Source: Rhizobium sp. BT03
GTDB lineage: Bacteria > Pseudomonadota > Alphaproteobacteria > Rhizobiales > Rhizobiaceae
Reading direction: 5' to 3'
NCBI RefSeq assembly: GCF_030053155.1
Contig: NZ_CP125640.1
Coordinates: 1,736,001-1,800,000, forward strand
DNA: 64,000 nt
Shown: positions 38,342 through 48,422 of the stretch, piece after piece
Layout of the letters: each line of letters opens with the position of its first letter
Numbering within the stretch: position 1 is the stretch's first letter
Made by a program: the position numbers and the translations under genes
Notes under the pieces: generated by a model
What the model saw: only the letters and a program-made list of their open reading frames with translations
What the model was told of the DNA's origin: nothing
Database searches by the model: none

Positions 38342-39459
38342 GCGGCTGCCCTTTCGGTTTCGATGCGGTCGAGCCAGAAGGAGAAGCCGACGGCCGGAAT
38401 GCGGTCGGTTGCGCCGAGGAAAGTCAGGAGCTTATCGAAGCGGCCGCCGCCGGCCAGAACCGCGCTCGAGCCCTCCGCCGTCACCTCGAAGACGAGACCG
38501 GTGTAATAATCGAGCGGCCGGCCGAAGGCGGCGCGATAATCCAGGCAGGACAGATCGACGCCGGCATCAGCAAGGGCGCCGACGCGACCGTTGAAACGGG
38601 AGAGTGCATTGCCGAGCTTCAGGCCGGCAGCATCGGCAAAACCAGCGAGCGCCGCCGACGCGTTGACGAGCGGCACGTGCAGCGACAGGAACTCTTCCAG
38701 CACATGGAAGGCCGCATCGTCGAGACGCGTCTCGGACAGGATGAGCTTTTCCTTGAGCCGCCGGGCAATCTCCAGCGGCGAGCGGCTGGCATTGGTGGAA
38801 TAACCCGTCGCCTGCATTTCTTGCTCAAGATGGGCGACCAGCGCCTGCTCGTCGCCTAAGGCAACAAGCCTCGCGATATCGTCGTCGAGGCCGGTGACGA
38901 ATTGCGGGCTGACCAGGCCGGCCAGCAGCGCTTCCAGCTGCGTCATGTTGCCGAAGGCATGGATCAGACGCTTCTGCCAGCCGAGCGGCAGGCCGAGCGC
39001 CTGGACGACCGCTTCGAACACCGCCTGGTCGCCCAGCGTCACCGACAGGCGCCGGCCGGGCAGCAGGCGCGCAAGAATGGCGGTGGCGTCACCGATGGCG
39101 CGGGCGTCGGCGCTCGGTATGTTGATATCGCCGAGATCCTCTATGCCTGCCTGATAGAATTCGTTGGCGCCGTCGCGGCGCTGGCGGAAGACTTCGCCGA
39201 GATAGGCATAACGCTTCGGCGTGCCGGTCGCCGTCTCGATGTGGCGCAGACAGACGGGGATGGTGAACTCAGGACGCAGGCAGAGGCTGGCGCCGGTTTC
39301 GCTCTCGGTCATGAAGATGCGCCGGCGCAGATCCTCGCCGGCGATATCGAGAAACGGCTCGGCCGGCTGAATCACCGGCGTATCGATGCGCTCGGCATTG
39401 CGGGCGGTAAATTCGGCCAGCAGGTCGGCCGAGAATTCGGGGAGGTTGATCAGGGGCAT
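38338..39459 (-). CDS. hisZ: ATP phosphoribosyltransferase regulatory subunit HisZ
   Basis: A 373-residue HisRS-like protein without tRNA charging function. It has class II synthetase core remnants ([56 protein letters not shown] and GGRFDKLL). It forms a hetero-octamer with short HisG and carries histidine feedback control. It overlaps hisG by four bases and is separated from hisS by 199 bases that contain a palindromic repeat. Confidence 0.95.
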   Translation of the reverse strand: MPLINLPEFSADLLAEFTARNAERIDTPVIQPAEPFLDIAGEDLRRRIFMTESETGASLCLRPEFTIPVCLRHIETATGTPKRYAYLGEVFRQRRDGANEFYQAGIEDLGDINIPSADARAIGDATAILARLLPGRRLSVTLGDQAVFEAVVQALGLPLGWQKRLIHAFGNMTQLEALLAGLVSPQFVTGLDDDIARLVALGDEQALVAHLEQEMQATGYSTNASRSPLEIARRLKEKLILSETRLDDAAFHVLEEFLSLHVPLVNASAALAGFADAAGLKLGNALSRFNGRVGALADAGVDLSCLDYRAAFGRPLDYYTGLVFEVTAEGSSAVLAGGGRFDKLLTFLGATDRIPAVGFSFWLDRIETERAAA

Positions 39460-39474
39460 AGGCTGAACTTCCCT

Positions 39475-39628
39475 CTTCTCCCCAGCGGGGAGAAGATGCC
39501 CGACAGGGCAGATGAGGGGGATGAGGAGTGTAAACGACGAACGTCCTGAGCGGCGAGCGAAGGACAGCTTCTGCCATGCCGCCCCCTCATCCGACCCTTC
39601 GGGCCACCTTCTCCCCGAGGGGAGAAGG
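39475..39628. repeat. Palindromic repeat between hisS and hisZ
   Basis: CTTCTCCCC-AGC-GGGGAGAAG (39475-39495) and CCTTCTCCCC-GA-GGGGAGAAGG (39607-39628) are two hairpins about 110 bases apart. The left one continues into AGATGCCCGACAGGGCAGAT, related to the right half of the elements at 25837 and 36067; complementary CCCCCTCATC is at the other side. It interrupts an otherwise tight his cluster. Confidence 0.75.
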
Positions 39629-39658
39629 GGAGATTCTGCTCAAACGTCGTCATCAGTG

Positions 39659-41212
39659 TCACCGGCTTGGGGCGGGATCATAGGGAACTTCGAGGCCGAG
39701 GGCAGCCCTCTTCCGATCCTCAGCCTGCGCCGCAAGGATCTCCCTCACCTTGGCGACCAAGTCGGCTTCCGGCACCGTTTCCTGTGCCACACGCGCTTCG
39801 CGCCAGCTGGCATTGTCCTCGATCTCGCCGGAGAGCCGCTTGCCCTCGATCAGATCCTTGATCTGCACCACGCCGGTTGCGCGTTCGTCGCCGCCCTGGA
39901 TGATGGCGACGGGGCAGCCGCGGCGGTCGGCATATTTCAGCTGGTTACCGAATTTCTTCCAGTTGCCCTGGAACATCTCGGCGCGGATGCCTGCGGCGCG
40001 CAGCGCTTGCGTCATCTTCTGATAACGGCCCATCGCCTCGACATCACCGTCCATGACGGTCACCAGCACCGGCTCGATCACGTCGCTCGCGCCGAGCTTG
40101 CCGAGGTTCTTCAGCGCCGTCATCAGCCGGGAGACGCCGATCGAAAAGCCCGTCGCCGGCACCGGCTGGCCCATGAAACGGGAGACGAGGCCATCATAAC
40201 GACCGCCGCCGGCGACCGAGCCGAAGACGACCTTCTCGCCCTTTTCGTTGGTGACGTCGAAGAGAAGCTCGGCCTCATAGACCGGGCCGGTATAATATTC
40301 GAGGCCGCGCACGACGGAGGGATCGATCTTGATGCGATCGGAGCCATAGCCGGCGCTCGCAACCAGCGCGCCGATAAAATTCAGTTCTTCGACGCCTTCG
40401 CCGCCCTTCGACGTTCCGGCAACGAGTTCGGCGAGTTGGGCAGCACTTTCGGCATAATCCTTGATGCCGACGAAGAACAGCACCTTGTCGATCTGCGCCT
40501 GGTCGAGGCCGGCGCCCTTGGTGAAGTCGCCGGATTCATCCTTGCGGCCGGGACCGAGCAGCAGGGCAACGCCCTCAGGCCCGAACTTGTCGAGCTTGTC
40601 GATGGCGCGCAGCACGTTCAGCCGCTGGCCGGCCTTGTCGTCGCCGCCGAGGCCGATCGCCTCCAGCACGCCGTCCAGGACCTTGCGGTTGTTGACGCGG
40701 ATGACATAGTCGCCGCGCTTGATGCCGAGCGCTTCAAGCGTATCGGCCATCATCATGCACATTTCGGCATCGGCCTGAACACCCGGCGCGCCGACGGTAT
40801 CGGCATCGAACTGCATGAACTGGCGGAAGCGGCCCGGGCCCGGCTTTTCGTTGCGGAAAACGTAGCCGGCGCGATAGGTGCGGTAGGGAAGCTGGATCTC
40901 GTTGAAATTCTCGGCGACGTGGCGGGCGAGCGGCGCCGTCAGGTCGTAACGCAGCGACATCCACTGCTCGTCGTCATCCTGCAGCGAGAAGACGCCCTCG
41001 TTCGGCCGGTCGCTGTCGGGTAGGAACTTGCCGAGCGCATCGGTATATTCGAACAGCGGCGTTTCCACGGGGTCGAAACCATAATGCTCATAGACTTCCC
41101 GGATCTTTGCCGTCATCTCGTTGACGGCGCGGATATCGCCGGCCGTGCGGTCGACGAAGCCGCGCGGCAGGCGGGCCTTGAGCTTTTGCGGTTTCTTCTG
41201 CTTGTCGTTCAT
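39659..41212 (-). CDS. hisS: Histidyl-tRNA synthetase HisS
   Basis: A 517-residue class II synthetase. The motifs are PRGFVDRT near the N-terminus, [20 protein letters not shown], motif 2 [20 protein letters not shown], the histidine-specific [12 protein letters not shown] and motif 3 [12 protein letters not shown], with a C-terminal anticodon-binding domain. It diverges from the gene at 41348, and the hisZ-hisG pair follows it. Confidence 0.96.
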   Translation of the reverse strand: MNDKQKKPQKLKARLPRGFVDRTAGDIRAVNEMTAKIREVYEHYGFDPVETPLFEYTDALGKFLPDSDRPNEGVFSLQDDDEQWMSLRYDLTAPLARHVAENFNEIQLPYRTYRAGYVFRNEKPGPGRFRQFMQFDADTVGAPGVQADAEMCMMMADTLEALGIKRGDYVIRVNNRKVLDGVLEAIGLGGDDKAGQRLNVLRAIDKLDKFGPEGVALLLGPGRKDESGDFTKGAGLDQAQIDKVLFFVGIKDYAESAAQLAELVAGTSKGGEGVEELNFIGALVASAGYGSDRIKIDPSVVRGLEYYTGPVYEAELLFDVTNEKGEKVVFGSVAGGGRYDGLVSRFMGQPVPATGFSIGVSRLMTALKNLGKLGASDVIEPVLVTVMDGDVEAMGRYQKMTQALRAAGIRAEMFQGNWKKFGNQLKYADRRGCPVAIIQGGDERATGVVQIKDLIEGKRLSGEIEDNASWREARVAQETVPEADLVAKVREILAAQAEDRKRAALGLEVPYDPAPSR

Positions 41213-41347
41213 TTCCGGGAATTCCGCTCACTGTGACAGTGGCGGTGTCCTAGCGGATTGGGCGAAGAGCGGCAAGGGCGAAGGGCCTTGATGTCGCTGC
41301 CAGAATCGATTGAACAGGGTATCCATCCGAAACGCGGGATATGCATC

Positions 41348-42103
41348 ATGATCGCTGAAGCGCTTCTTTATGCCGCGACATGGCCGCTGACCGGCAAGGC
41401 GCATCGAAAGTTCATCCGCTATTCCGTCAATCTCTGGTCGCGGGCCGGGCGCTGCGCCCGGGATTGGGCCGAACATGAGACGATGAGCCGGAACGCGATC
41501 CGCGCGGCGACAGCCGGTCTCAGGCAGAAGCGGACCGCCGTCGTGCTCGGCTCCGGCCTGCTGCGCGACGTGCCGATCGAGGCTTTAGCGCACGAGTTCG
41601 ACACCGTCGTGCTGGTCGATCTCGTTCATCTCGCCTCGGTGCGCCTATGGCTTGCGGCCAAGGGCTATCGCAATGTCAGGCTGATCGAGCGCGATCTCTC
41701 CGGCTATGACGATCTCGCCGCCGGCAGAACGCCCGAACCGCTCGGCTTCCTGCGCACTGTGCCCTATCTCGATTTCGTGGTTTCGGCCAATCTCCTGTCG
41801 CAGATCGGCCGCGGCGTGAAACGGCGCTACGAAGCCGAGGCCACCGGAATGCCTGTCGACACGGTGGAAAGACTGATTGCGGCGCATCTGGCCAGGCTTT
41901 CGGGGCTCTCCTGCCGCCATTGCCTGGTGAGCGATATCGCCTATGCCGTCATCGACCGCAACGGCCGGACGCATGAAGAGGCCGACCTGCTGCACGGCGT
42001 CCCGCCGCCGCCGTCAAAAGCAGCCTGGACATGGCCAGTGGCGCCGCTCGGCGAGGAGAGCCGGGATTACCGGATCGAGCACAAGGTGATGGCCGCCTGG
42101 TGA
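41348..42103 (+). CDS. Methyltransferase-fold-like protein of unknown function
   Basis: This 251-residue protein is not recognised as a named family. ATG 41348 (MIAEALLYAATWPLTGKAHRKF) is favoured, with ATG 41291 possible. The central part looks like a Rossmann/SAM-type fold: VVLGSGLLRDVPIEAL as the glycine loop, TVVLVDLVHLASVRLWL as the acidic strand end and LDFVVSANLLSQIG as the next strand. A LSCRHCLVSD pair of cysteines follows. No class-defining catalytic motif is seen. It is divergent from hisS. Confidence 0.6.
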   Translation: MIAEALLYAATWPLTGKAHRKFIRYSVNLWSRAGRCARDWAEHETMSRNAIRAATAGLRQKRTAVVLGSGLLRDVPIEALAHEFDTVVLVDLVHLASVRLWLAAKGYRNVRLIERDLSGYDDLAAGRTPEPLGFLRTVPYLDFVVSANLLSQIGRGVKRRYEAEATGMPVDTVERLIAAHLARLSGLSCRHCLVSDIAYAVIDRNGRTHEEADLLHGVPPPPSKAAWTWPVAPLGEESRDYRIEHKVMAAW

Positions 42104-42183
42104 CAGGCAATGACGATGCGGTCACCGAATGTTCACGGTCAGCCGGATTGGCTTCCGGCCGGCATTCCCCTATATGAAGGACC

Positions 42184-42549
42184 ATGCGCACGCTCGCCCT
42201 CGTCACGATGGTTCTCAGCTGGCTGGTCTACAGCGCCATGTCCGCTTGGGCGGGCTGTCCGACCTGTGCGTCGATGAATGCGCCCGTTGCCGCTGAAGCC
42301 ACGATGCACCACCAAACGGCCAGCATGCATAGGCCTGATGCGGCGGGCAAGGCCGATCCCGCGAAAGACCCCTGCTCTACCGGCAACGCCGCGCATATAC
42401 CGCTTTGCAGCGCCTGTCTGCTGCTGCCGACGGCCATCATGGTCGTCGACAGCGCAAAGCCTGTTTTCGCCTATCCTATCCCGGCGCTTGCCCGCGCCCT
42501 GGATGACGATCGGCCCGCTCCGCAGGCTCCCCCTCCCCGACTGTCCTGA
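42184..42549 (+). CDS. Exported Cys/His/Met-rich protein, putative copper-binding (DUF2946-like layout)
   Basis: A 121-residue protein with signal peptide ([20 protein letters not shown]) after GAAGGACC. The mature part starts GCPTC (C25, C28) and has Met/His pairs (MHHQTASMH), then C64 and PLCSAC (C75, C78), and ends in a Pro-rich tail. The layout parallels the protein encoded at 19460-19867. It precedes a DUF305 gene by 77 bases, so a periplasmic copper role is inferred. No domain search could be done. Confidence 0.6.
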   Translation: MRTLALVTMVLSWLVYSAMSAWAGCPTCASMNAPVAAEATMHHQTASMHRPDAAGKADPAKDPCSTGNAAHIPLCSACLLLPTAIMVVDSAKPVFAYPIPALARALDDDRPAPQAPPPRLS

Positions 42550-42626
42550 CGCCACGCTTAAATCACGCAGAAACGAGCGGCTTTAGCCGGCCCCAAACCT
42601 ATTGTCAGACAGAGGAAGGAACTCTC

Positions 42627-42986
42627 ATGTCTCTGAAAATCGTCGCACTCGCCGCAATGCTCGCTATCCCGACCATCCCCGTCCTGGCCGAAGACATGTC
42701 CATGGACATGAGCAAGCCGATGGGCAGCCACGATGCATCCAGCCATGCCTTCACCGAGGCGAACGACAAGATGCATAAGGATATGATGATCGAGTATAGC
42801 GGCGACGCCGACGCGGATTTCGTCCGCGGCATGATCCCGCACCATCAAGGCGCGATCGACATGGCGAAGATCGAGCTTCAATACGGCAAGGATCCTGATA
42901 TCCGCAAGCTGGCCGAAGGGGTGATCAAGGCGCAGGAGGCCGAGATCGCCGATATGAACGCCTGGCTCAAGGCCCACGGCAAGTAA
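42627..42986 (+). CDS. DUF305 family periplasmic protein (CopM-like)
   Basis: A 119-residue exported protein after GAGGAAGGAACTCTC, with signal peptide [22 protein letters not shown] Met/His-rich start ([12 protein letters not shown]) is followed by the DUF305 core [20 protein letters not shown]305 proteins bind copper in several bacteria (CopM). It probably buffers or delivers Cu in the periplasm with the preceding Cys/Met-rich protein. Confidence 0.85.
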   Translation: MSLKIVALAAMLAIPTIPVLAEDMSMDMSKPMGSHDASSHAFTEANDKMHKDMMIEYSGDADADFVRGMIPHHQGAIDMAKIELQYGKDPDIRKLAEGVIKAQEAEIADMNAWLKAHGK

Positions 42987-43004
42987 CCGATCATTGCTGG
43001 AGGG

Positions 43005-43230
43005 GAGCGCCTGATATCAGGCGTTCCCAGAGGCTGCTAACAACCACTGCAACACCCACGACGTCATCCTCGGCCTTGTGCCGAGGATCTGCTGCGATCG
43101 AATTAAACGATTGGAAAATATATGTTTTCCCGTCAAACGATTGCCGTGCTCAGATGCTCGGCACAAGGCCGAGCATGACGGAGGAGAGGTTGTCAACAAA
43201 GTAGGGAACACCTGATATAAGGCGTTCCCT
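43005..43230. repeat. Nested inverted-repeat element
   Basis: Outer palindromes based on GCCTGATATCAGGC and CCTGATATAAGGCGTTCCC flank a pair of 30-base arms (43062-43091 and 43151-43180) that are complementary except for two positions. Each arm is itself a hairpin (CCTCGG...CCGAGG and GCTCGG...CCGAGC), and the two differences are compensatory. The centre has GGAAAA-TATATG-TTTTCC (43113-43130) between AAACGATTG direct repeats (43105-43113, 43135-43143). No reading frame is seen. Confidence 0.75.
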
Positions 43231-43246
43231 AGTGGTTCGGGCGATC

Positions 43247-44296
43247 TCAATCCTTCGGCTCGAAATCCGCCGGCCGGCGGCCGGCGCTCTGTCGCGACAG
43301 CATCCAGCCCGGATATTCCGGAGCAAGCGCGCTCACCTCGTCGAGCTTCGTCATATCGTCGCCATCGAGCTTCAGCTTGACGGCGGCAAGATTCTGGTCG
43401 AGCTGGTCGACATGCTTGGCACCGATGATGACGGTGGTGACGAAAGGCTTGGCGAGGATATAGGCGAGCGCCACGGTGGCGACGCCCACACCGTGCTTTT
43501 CGGCGACCTCACGCATGACGGCGACACAGGCCCAGGCCTTGTCCTTGTCAACAGGCGGGAAGTCGAAGCTGGCGCGGCGGCCCTCGCCGTTGCCGGGCGC
43601 GCCGGGACCGTATTTGCCGGACAGGAGACCGCCGGCGAGCGGCGACCAGACCATCAGCCCGAGCTTTTCCTCCTGCATCATCGGCACGATGTCGCGTTCG
43701 AGATCGCGGCCGGCGATGGAATAATAAGCCTGCACCGTCTCGAAGCGGGCAAAGCCGCGGCGCTCGGAGAGGCCGAGCGCCTTGGAAATGCGCCAGGCCT
43801 GCCAGTTGGAGACGCCGATATAGCGCACGAGGCCGCGGGAAACGAGATCGTCAAGAGCGCGCAGCGTCTCCTCGATCGGCGTCACCGTGTCGGTCGCGTG
43901 GATCTGATAGAGGTCGATATGATCGGTCTGCAGGCGCTTAAGACTCGCCTCGACGGAATCCATGATATGGCCGCGCGAGGCGCCGCGGTCGTTCGGCTTG
44001 TCGCCCATGACGCCATAGACCTTGGTGGCGATGACGACGTCCTTGCGGGGGATGTCTAGGTTCTTCAGCGCCTGGCCGAGCAGCCTTTCGGATTCGCCGG
44101 ATGAGTAGACGTCGGCCGTGTCGATGAAGTTGACGCCTGAGGCAAGCGAGCGCTCGACGATCCGGTCGGCCGCATTCTGGTCGACATCGGCGATGGCGCC
44201 CCACATGGTGCCCTGTTTGGCTTCGCCGAAGGTCATGGTGCCCAGGCAGATTTCCGAGACGAAAAGCCCCGTATTACCGAGTTGATTGTAACGCAT
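43247..44296 (-). CDS. Aldo/keto reductase
   Basis: A 349-residue NAD(P)H-dependent oxidoreductase from ATG 44296 (MRYNQLGNTGLFVSEICLG). The AKR tetrad is visible: Asp and Tyr in FIDTADVYSSGESE, Lys in VIATKVYG and His in DLYQIHATD. The C-terminal cofactor region is VIIGAKHVDQLDQNL. It resembles the YhdN/IolS-type group. The substrate is unknown. It stands alone between a repeat element and an AT-richer gap. Confidence 0.92.
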   Translation of the reverse strand: MRYNQLGNTGLFVSEICLGTMTFGEAKQGTMWGAIADVDQNAADRIVERSLASGVNFIDTADVYSSGESERLLGQALKNLDIPRKDVVIATKVYGVMGDKPNDRGASRGHIMDSVEASLKRLQTDHIDLYQIHATDTVTPIEETLRALDDLVSRGLVRYIGVSNWQAWRISKALGLSERRGFARFETVQAYYSIAGRDLERDIVPMMQEEKLGLMVWSPLAGGLLSGKYGPGAPGNGEGRRASFDFPPVDKDKAWACVAVMREVAEKHGVGVATVALAYILAKPFVTTVIIGAKHVDQLDQNLAAVKLKLDGDDMTKLDEVSALAPEYPGWMLSRQSAGRRPADFEPKD

Positions 44297-44611
44297 GGTC
44301 GAAAAAATCCTTTGTGTCTGCCGCAAGAGGGGCTTGCGAACTGAAGAACTTCATTTTTTGATTATTGGCCTGCGCGTGACAGGCACAGCCGTGGCTGGCT
44401 GCAAGGTGAGGCACACTCGATGTAGTGCAGCGGCGGCGCTTTTCAACGCCGCGCCCTGCCGCGGCGGAGATGAGCGCCCTTGTCTCGACACAGCCCTTGT
44501 CTCGACGCAGGCGAGCGATAGATTGCCGGCCATATCTCGATTAAAGAGTTAGAGCATGATGTCATCCGAAAACCGCTCACACTTTTCGGCATCATGCTCA
44601 AAGGTACGCAT
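44297..44611. other. Intergenic region between aldo/keto reductase and HAD genes
   Basis: These 315 bases separate divergent genes. The only structure seen is the module 1 palindrome at 44552-44599; no promoter or gene is convincing. Confidence 0.5.
44552..44599. repeat. RIME-like module 1, second copy
   Basis: GAGCATGATG...CCGAAAA pairs with TTTTCGG...CATCATGCTC around CCGCTCACAC. Over about 38 bases it is almost identical to 1747-1790. It lies just before the HAD gene at 44612, whose upstream ATG (44594) would fall inside the repeat. Confidence 0.85.
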
Positions 44612-45316
44612 ATGACGACGCGACCACTGACCACGATCGGCTTCGATGCCGACGACACGCTCTGGCAGAACGAACAATATTACCGGCTGACGGAAGCGCA
44701 TTTCACCGGGCTTCTTGCCGATTTCGCCGAAGGGCCGAAGATTTCCGAACGGCTGCTGGAAGCCGAAAAGCGCAACCTTCGCCATTACGGCTTCGGCATC
44801 AAGGGTTTTACGCTGTCGATGATCGAAACGGCGATCGAGATCACCGAAGGCAAGGTGCCCGCCGGCGTGATCGCCAAGATCCTCGATACCGGCCGCGATC
44901 TTCTTTCCCATCCGGTCGAAACCATGCCGCATGTGCGCGACACGCTGGAAGCGCTTTCCGGCAAATATCTGCTTGTGATGATCACCAAGGGCGATCTGTT
45001 CGACCAGGAGCGCAAGCTTGCCCAATCCGGGCTCGGCGACTTCTTCGATGCCGTCGAGATCGTTTCCGACAAGACCGCCGTCACCTATCGCCGCATCTTC
45101 GCCAAGGTCGGCGACGGACCGGAACGGGCGATGATGGTCGGCAATTCGCTGAAATCGGACATCGTGCCGGCGATCGCCGCCGGCAGCTACGGCGTCTTCG
45201 TGCCGCACGAACTGACCTGGGTGCTGGAACATGTGGACGAGCCGACGGAGGCGCCGCGCTTCCGCAAGATCGGCCATCTCGGCGAATTGCGCGACCTGAT
45301 CGACCGGCTGGCATAG
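44612..45316 (+). CDS. HAD family hydrolase
   Basis: A 234-residue protein from ATG 44612 (MTTRPLTTIGFDADDTLW), which has AAAGGT in front; the ATG at 44594 lies in a repeat. Motif I is GFDADDTLWQ, motif II LVMITKGD and motif III/IV KTAVTYRRIF...MVGNSLKSD. The layout is that of the YjjG/FMN-phosphatase-type HAD group. The substrate is unknown. It converges with a secreted-protein gene. Confidence 0.87.
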   Translation: MTTRPLTTIGFDADDTLWQNEQYYRLTEAHFTGLLADFAEGPKISERLLEAEKRNLRHYGFGIKGFTLSMIETAIEITEGKVPAGVIAKILDTGRDLLSHPVETMPHVRDTLEALSGKYLLVMITKGDLFDQERKLAQSGLGDFFDAVEIVSDKTAVTYRRIFAKVGDGPERAMMVGNSLKSDIVPAIAAGSYGVFVPHELTWVLEHVDEPTEAPRFRKIGHLGELRDLIDRLA

Positions 45317-45329
45317 CCGGACGCTCCCC

Positions 45330-45835
45330 CTATTGCTGTTTGGCAGGCGCCTTCGGAAAGAGCGACGGCGGCTGCGGTTCGGCCGGCGGCTGCGGCTGCT
45401 TCGGGGCAGCGGCCAAGGGCTCGATCAGGATGCTGAAGGGAGCGCCGAGACCGCGGCGCGGCGAGACCTTGGAATAATAGGGACGCAGCAGCCAGGTGGT
45501 ATTTTCCTTGACCGTCGTCTCGAAGCTCATGCCGTCCTCGTCGGTGCCGAAGAAGGCCTCGTCATCCGGTTTCGACAGGTCGAAGATCGCCAGGAAGGCA
45601 AATTTGCTCTTGGTGGCAAAGCCGATCTTCACATGCTGGCCGGCGCGCACCGGCAGCGTGTAGACATGGCCGTTGCCGAACTTCGTCCAGCCTTTCAGCT
45701 GCATGGTGACGGCCGGGAACTGCAGCTTCTCCAGCTTTTCGCCCGGGTCGAGCTGCGGCGTCTGCGCCAGCGCGGGGATCGTCAGGAAGAAAAGGGCAGC
45801 GGCTGCGATCAATGTTCTCACGGATGCATCTTCTT

Positions 45836-45839
<4 letters not shown>
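45330..45839 (-). CDS. Exported protein of unknown function
   Basis: A 169-residue protein (or 163 from the in-frame GTG at 45821). The signal peptide RTLIAAAALFFLTIPALAQ is clear. The mature part contains KGWTKFGNGHVYTLPVRAGQHVKIGF and FLAIFDLSKPD, which suggest a beta-rich, PPC-like domain, then a Pro-rich C-terminal end. Its start overlaps the stop of tag by four bases, so it is cotranscribed with tag. The function is unknown. Confidence 0.75.
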
Positions 45840-46465
<626 letters not shown>

Positions 46466-46652
46466 GTCCGCTTCATTCCCGGGTCCGTCTGTTCGCCGGT
46501 CCGCTTGGTTTTCCGGTCATGATTCCGGCTTTACCATTTGCAAACCGTCTTTCCAAACCGAACGGTAACCCTGACGAAAAGTTTATCCGGCCGGTCGGGT
46601 TTTCATGAATCGATCTTTACCATTCGCTGGCGGATTGGGTGGCAGCGTCTTT

Positions 46653-46691
46653 CCCGGGCGGGGACATCTCCGCCCGGGCGGAACATCTCCG
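46653..46691 (+). repeat. Tandem 20-bp duplication upstream of the first L,D-transpeptidase
   Basis: CCCGGGCGGGGACATCTCCG (46653-46672) is followed directly by CCCGGGCGGAACATCTCCG (46673-46691). The duplication ends 38 bases before the start codon and could affect the leader structure. Confidence 0.7.
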
Positions 46692-46728
46692 CCAGCGCAT
46701 TTTCGGCCATTTGTAGAGAGTCCGTCCG

Positions 46729-47478
46729 ATGATGAAACAGCTTGTTCTTGCCGCAGCCGTCTTCGGCATTTTCTCCGCGGCCGCCCTTGCAGACGACCGC
46801 TACGCCACGCGCCCGCCCGTCGTGCTCAGCCCCGACCTGACCGCGCCCTGGATCAACCAGCTCGGCGGCGGCGCGGTTCGTCCCGTCGTCTATCAGCGGC
46901 CGGTCGTCCGGCAGCCGCAGCGCGGGCTTTTCCAGCGCCGCGTGCTGCGCCAGGCGCCGCAAGTCGCACCGCAGACCGTCTCGGCGATCAATCCTGGTAT
47001 ACCGTCGATCCGCCATCCGATCGAGCCGCAATTCCTGCCGCAGATGGTCGATTACGACACTGAGGAAAAACCCGGCACGATCGTCATCGATACCAACAAC
47101 CGCTTCCTCTATCTGGTGATGGACGGCGGCAAGGCGCGCCGTTACGGCGTCGGCGTCGGCAAGCCCGGTTTCGAATGGGCGGGCGCCCACAAGATCACCC
47201 GCAAGCAGGAATGGCCGGACTGGACGCCGCCTTCCGAAATGATCAGCCGTGAAGCCGCCAAAGGCCACTACCTGCCGGCGCGGATGGATGGCGGCGCGGA
47301 AAACCCGCTCGGCGCCCGCGCCATGTATCTCGGCTCGACGCTTTACCGCATCCACGGCACCAACGCGCCCTGGTCGATCGGCAGCGCCGTCTCCTCCGGT
47401 TGTATCCGGTTGCGCAACGAGGATGTCGTCGATCTCTATGACCGCGTCAGCGTCGGAACCCGTGTCGTCGTCATGTAA
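46729..47478 (+). CDS. L,D-transpeptidase (YkuD/ErfK family), first of tandem pair
   Basis: A 249-residue exported enzyme with signal peptide MMKQLVLAAAVFGIFSAAALA. A Pro/Arg/Gln-rich linker (about 28-100) precedes the YkuD domain (about 115-249), with catalytic His209 in YRIHGTN and Cys225 in SSGCIRL. L,D-transpeptidases crosslink peptidoglycan (3-3 links) or attach outer-membrane proteins to it. A paralogue follows 135 bases later, with a terminator hairpin between, so each has its own transcript. Confidence 0.93.
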   Translation: MMKQLVLAAAVFGIFSAAALADDRYATRPPVVLSPDLTAPWINQLGGGAVRPVVYQRPVVRQPQRGLFQRRVLRQAPQVAPQTVSAINPGIPSIRHPIEPQFLPQMVDYDTEEKPGTIVIDTNNRFLYLVMDGGKARRYGVGVGKPGFEWAGAHKITRKQEWPDWTPPSEMISREAAKGHYLPARMDGGAENPLGARAMYLGSTLYRIHGTNAPWSIGSAVSSGCIRLRNEDVVDLYDRVSVGTRVVVM

Positions 47479-47496
47479 CGGCACATACGATATCTT

Positions 47497-47525
47497 GGAA
47501 GCCGCAAGAACAGGCGGCTTCCTTT
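47497..47525 (+). terminator. Terminator after the first L,D-transpeptidase
   Basis: GGAAGCCGC (47497-47505) and GCGGCTTCC (47514-47522) form a perfect 9-bp stem, followed by TTT. Confidence 0.7.
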
Positions 47526-47613
47526 CCCGAAAATGCTTTATCCGGCCGAGCCGATCTTGAATCGGGCAGAAGTTCATGTAGCTTCAGGCGGATTTGCTTG
47601 AGGGGAATCGATC

Positions 47614-48300
47614 ATGATCAAATTGATGCCAGGTCTGGCCGCGGCCGGACTTGTCCTGTCCTTGATGTCCACATCCGCCTTTGCCGCGCCTGCCGGCTCC
47701 GACAATACGCAGCGCCCGGCGCAAGCCGTGCGTGTGGCGCAGATGCCGAAATATGTGAAGCCGCAGTTCAAGCGCAAGAAAGTGCGGCTGGTGACGACGG
47801 AAGCGGCCGGCACCGTGATCATCGATACCAACAACAAATATCTCTATCTCGTCGAAGGCAGCAACCGCGCCACCCGCTACGGCATCGGCGTCGGCCGCGA
47901 CGGCTTCGGCTGGTCGGGTATCGTCAAGATCGGCCGCAAGGCCGAATGGCCGAGCTGGACGCCGCCGGCCGAAATGCGCCGCCGCGAAGCCGCCAAGGGC
48001 CACATCATTCCCGCTTTCCAGGAAGGTGGCGAGGACAATCCGCTCGGTGCGCGGGCCATGTATCTCTATCAGGGCGGCCGCGACACCATCTTCCGCATCC
48101 ACGGCACCAACCAGCCCTGGACGATCGGCCTCAACATGTCTTCCGGCTGCATCCGGATGATGAACCAGGACGTGACGCATCTCTATGATCGCGCCCCCGT
48201 CGGCACCAAGGTAATCGTCATCGGCCCCGGCAACAGGCAGGGTAAGGTGGCATTCGAGGACCGGGGCATCGACGTGCTGCGGACGATGTTCGGCGGCTGA
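47614..48300 (+). CDS. L,D-transpeptidase (YkuD/ErfK family), second of tandem pair
   Basis: A 228-residue exported enzyme with signal peptide MIKLMPGLAAAGLVLSLMST. The linker is shorter and Lys-rich. The YkuD domain (about 65-205) has His163 in FRIHGTN and Cys179 in SSGCIRM. It shares the EWPxWTPPxEM and LGARAMYL segments with its neighbour, so the pair arose by duplication. AGGGGAATCG precedes the start, and a terminator follows at 48322-48350. Confidence 0.93.
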   Translation: MIKLMPGLAAAGLVLSLMSTSAFAAPAGSDNTQRPAQAVRVAQMPKYVKPQFKRKKVRLVTTEAAGTVIIDTNNKYLYLVEGSNRATRYGIGVGRDGFGWSGIVKIGRKAEWPSWTPPAEMRRREAAKGHIIPAFQEGGEDNPLGARAMYLYQGGRDTIFRIHGTNQPWTIGLNMSSGCIRMMNQDVTHLYDRAPVGTKVIVIGPGNRQGKVAFEDRGIDVLRTMFGG

Positions 48301-48321
48301 GCAACACTGACGAAAAAAACG

Positions 48322-48350
48322 AAGGGCGCTTTTTGACGCGCCTTTTGTTT
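48322..48350 (+). terminator. Terminator after the second L,D-transpeptidase
   Basis: AAGGGCGC pairs with GCGCCTT (one bulged G) around a T-rich loop and runs into TTTTGTTTT. Confidence 0.65.
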
Positions 48351-48422
48351 TGCTTAGACTTTGCGGCGGAAAACTGGCAAAGCTGCCCAAGAGTCGACTT
48401 ATTTAAATATTGGGGCCATTCA

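Noticed and set aside
42148..42176. TTGGCT-N17-TATATG as a promoter of the gene at 42184
   Set aside because: The -10 would place the start point at the ATG and overlap the GAAGGACC ribosome site; likely chance.
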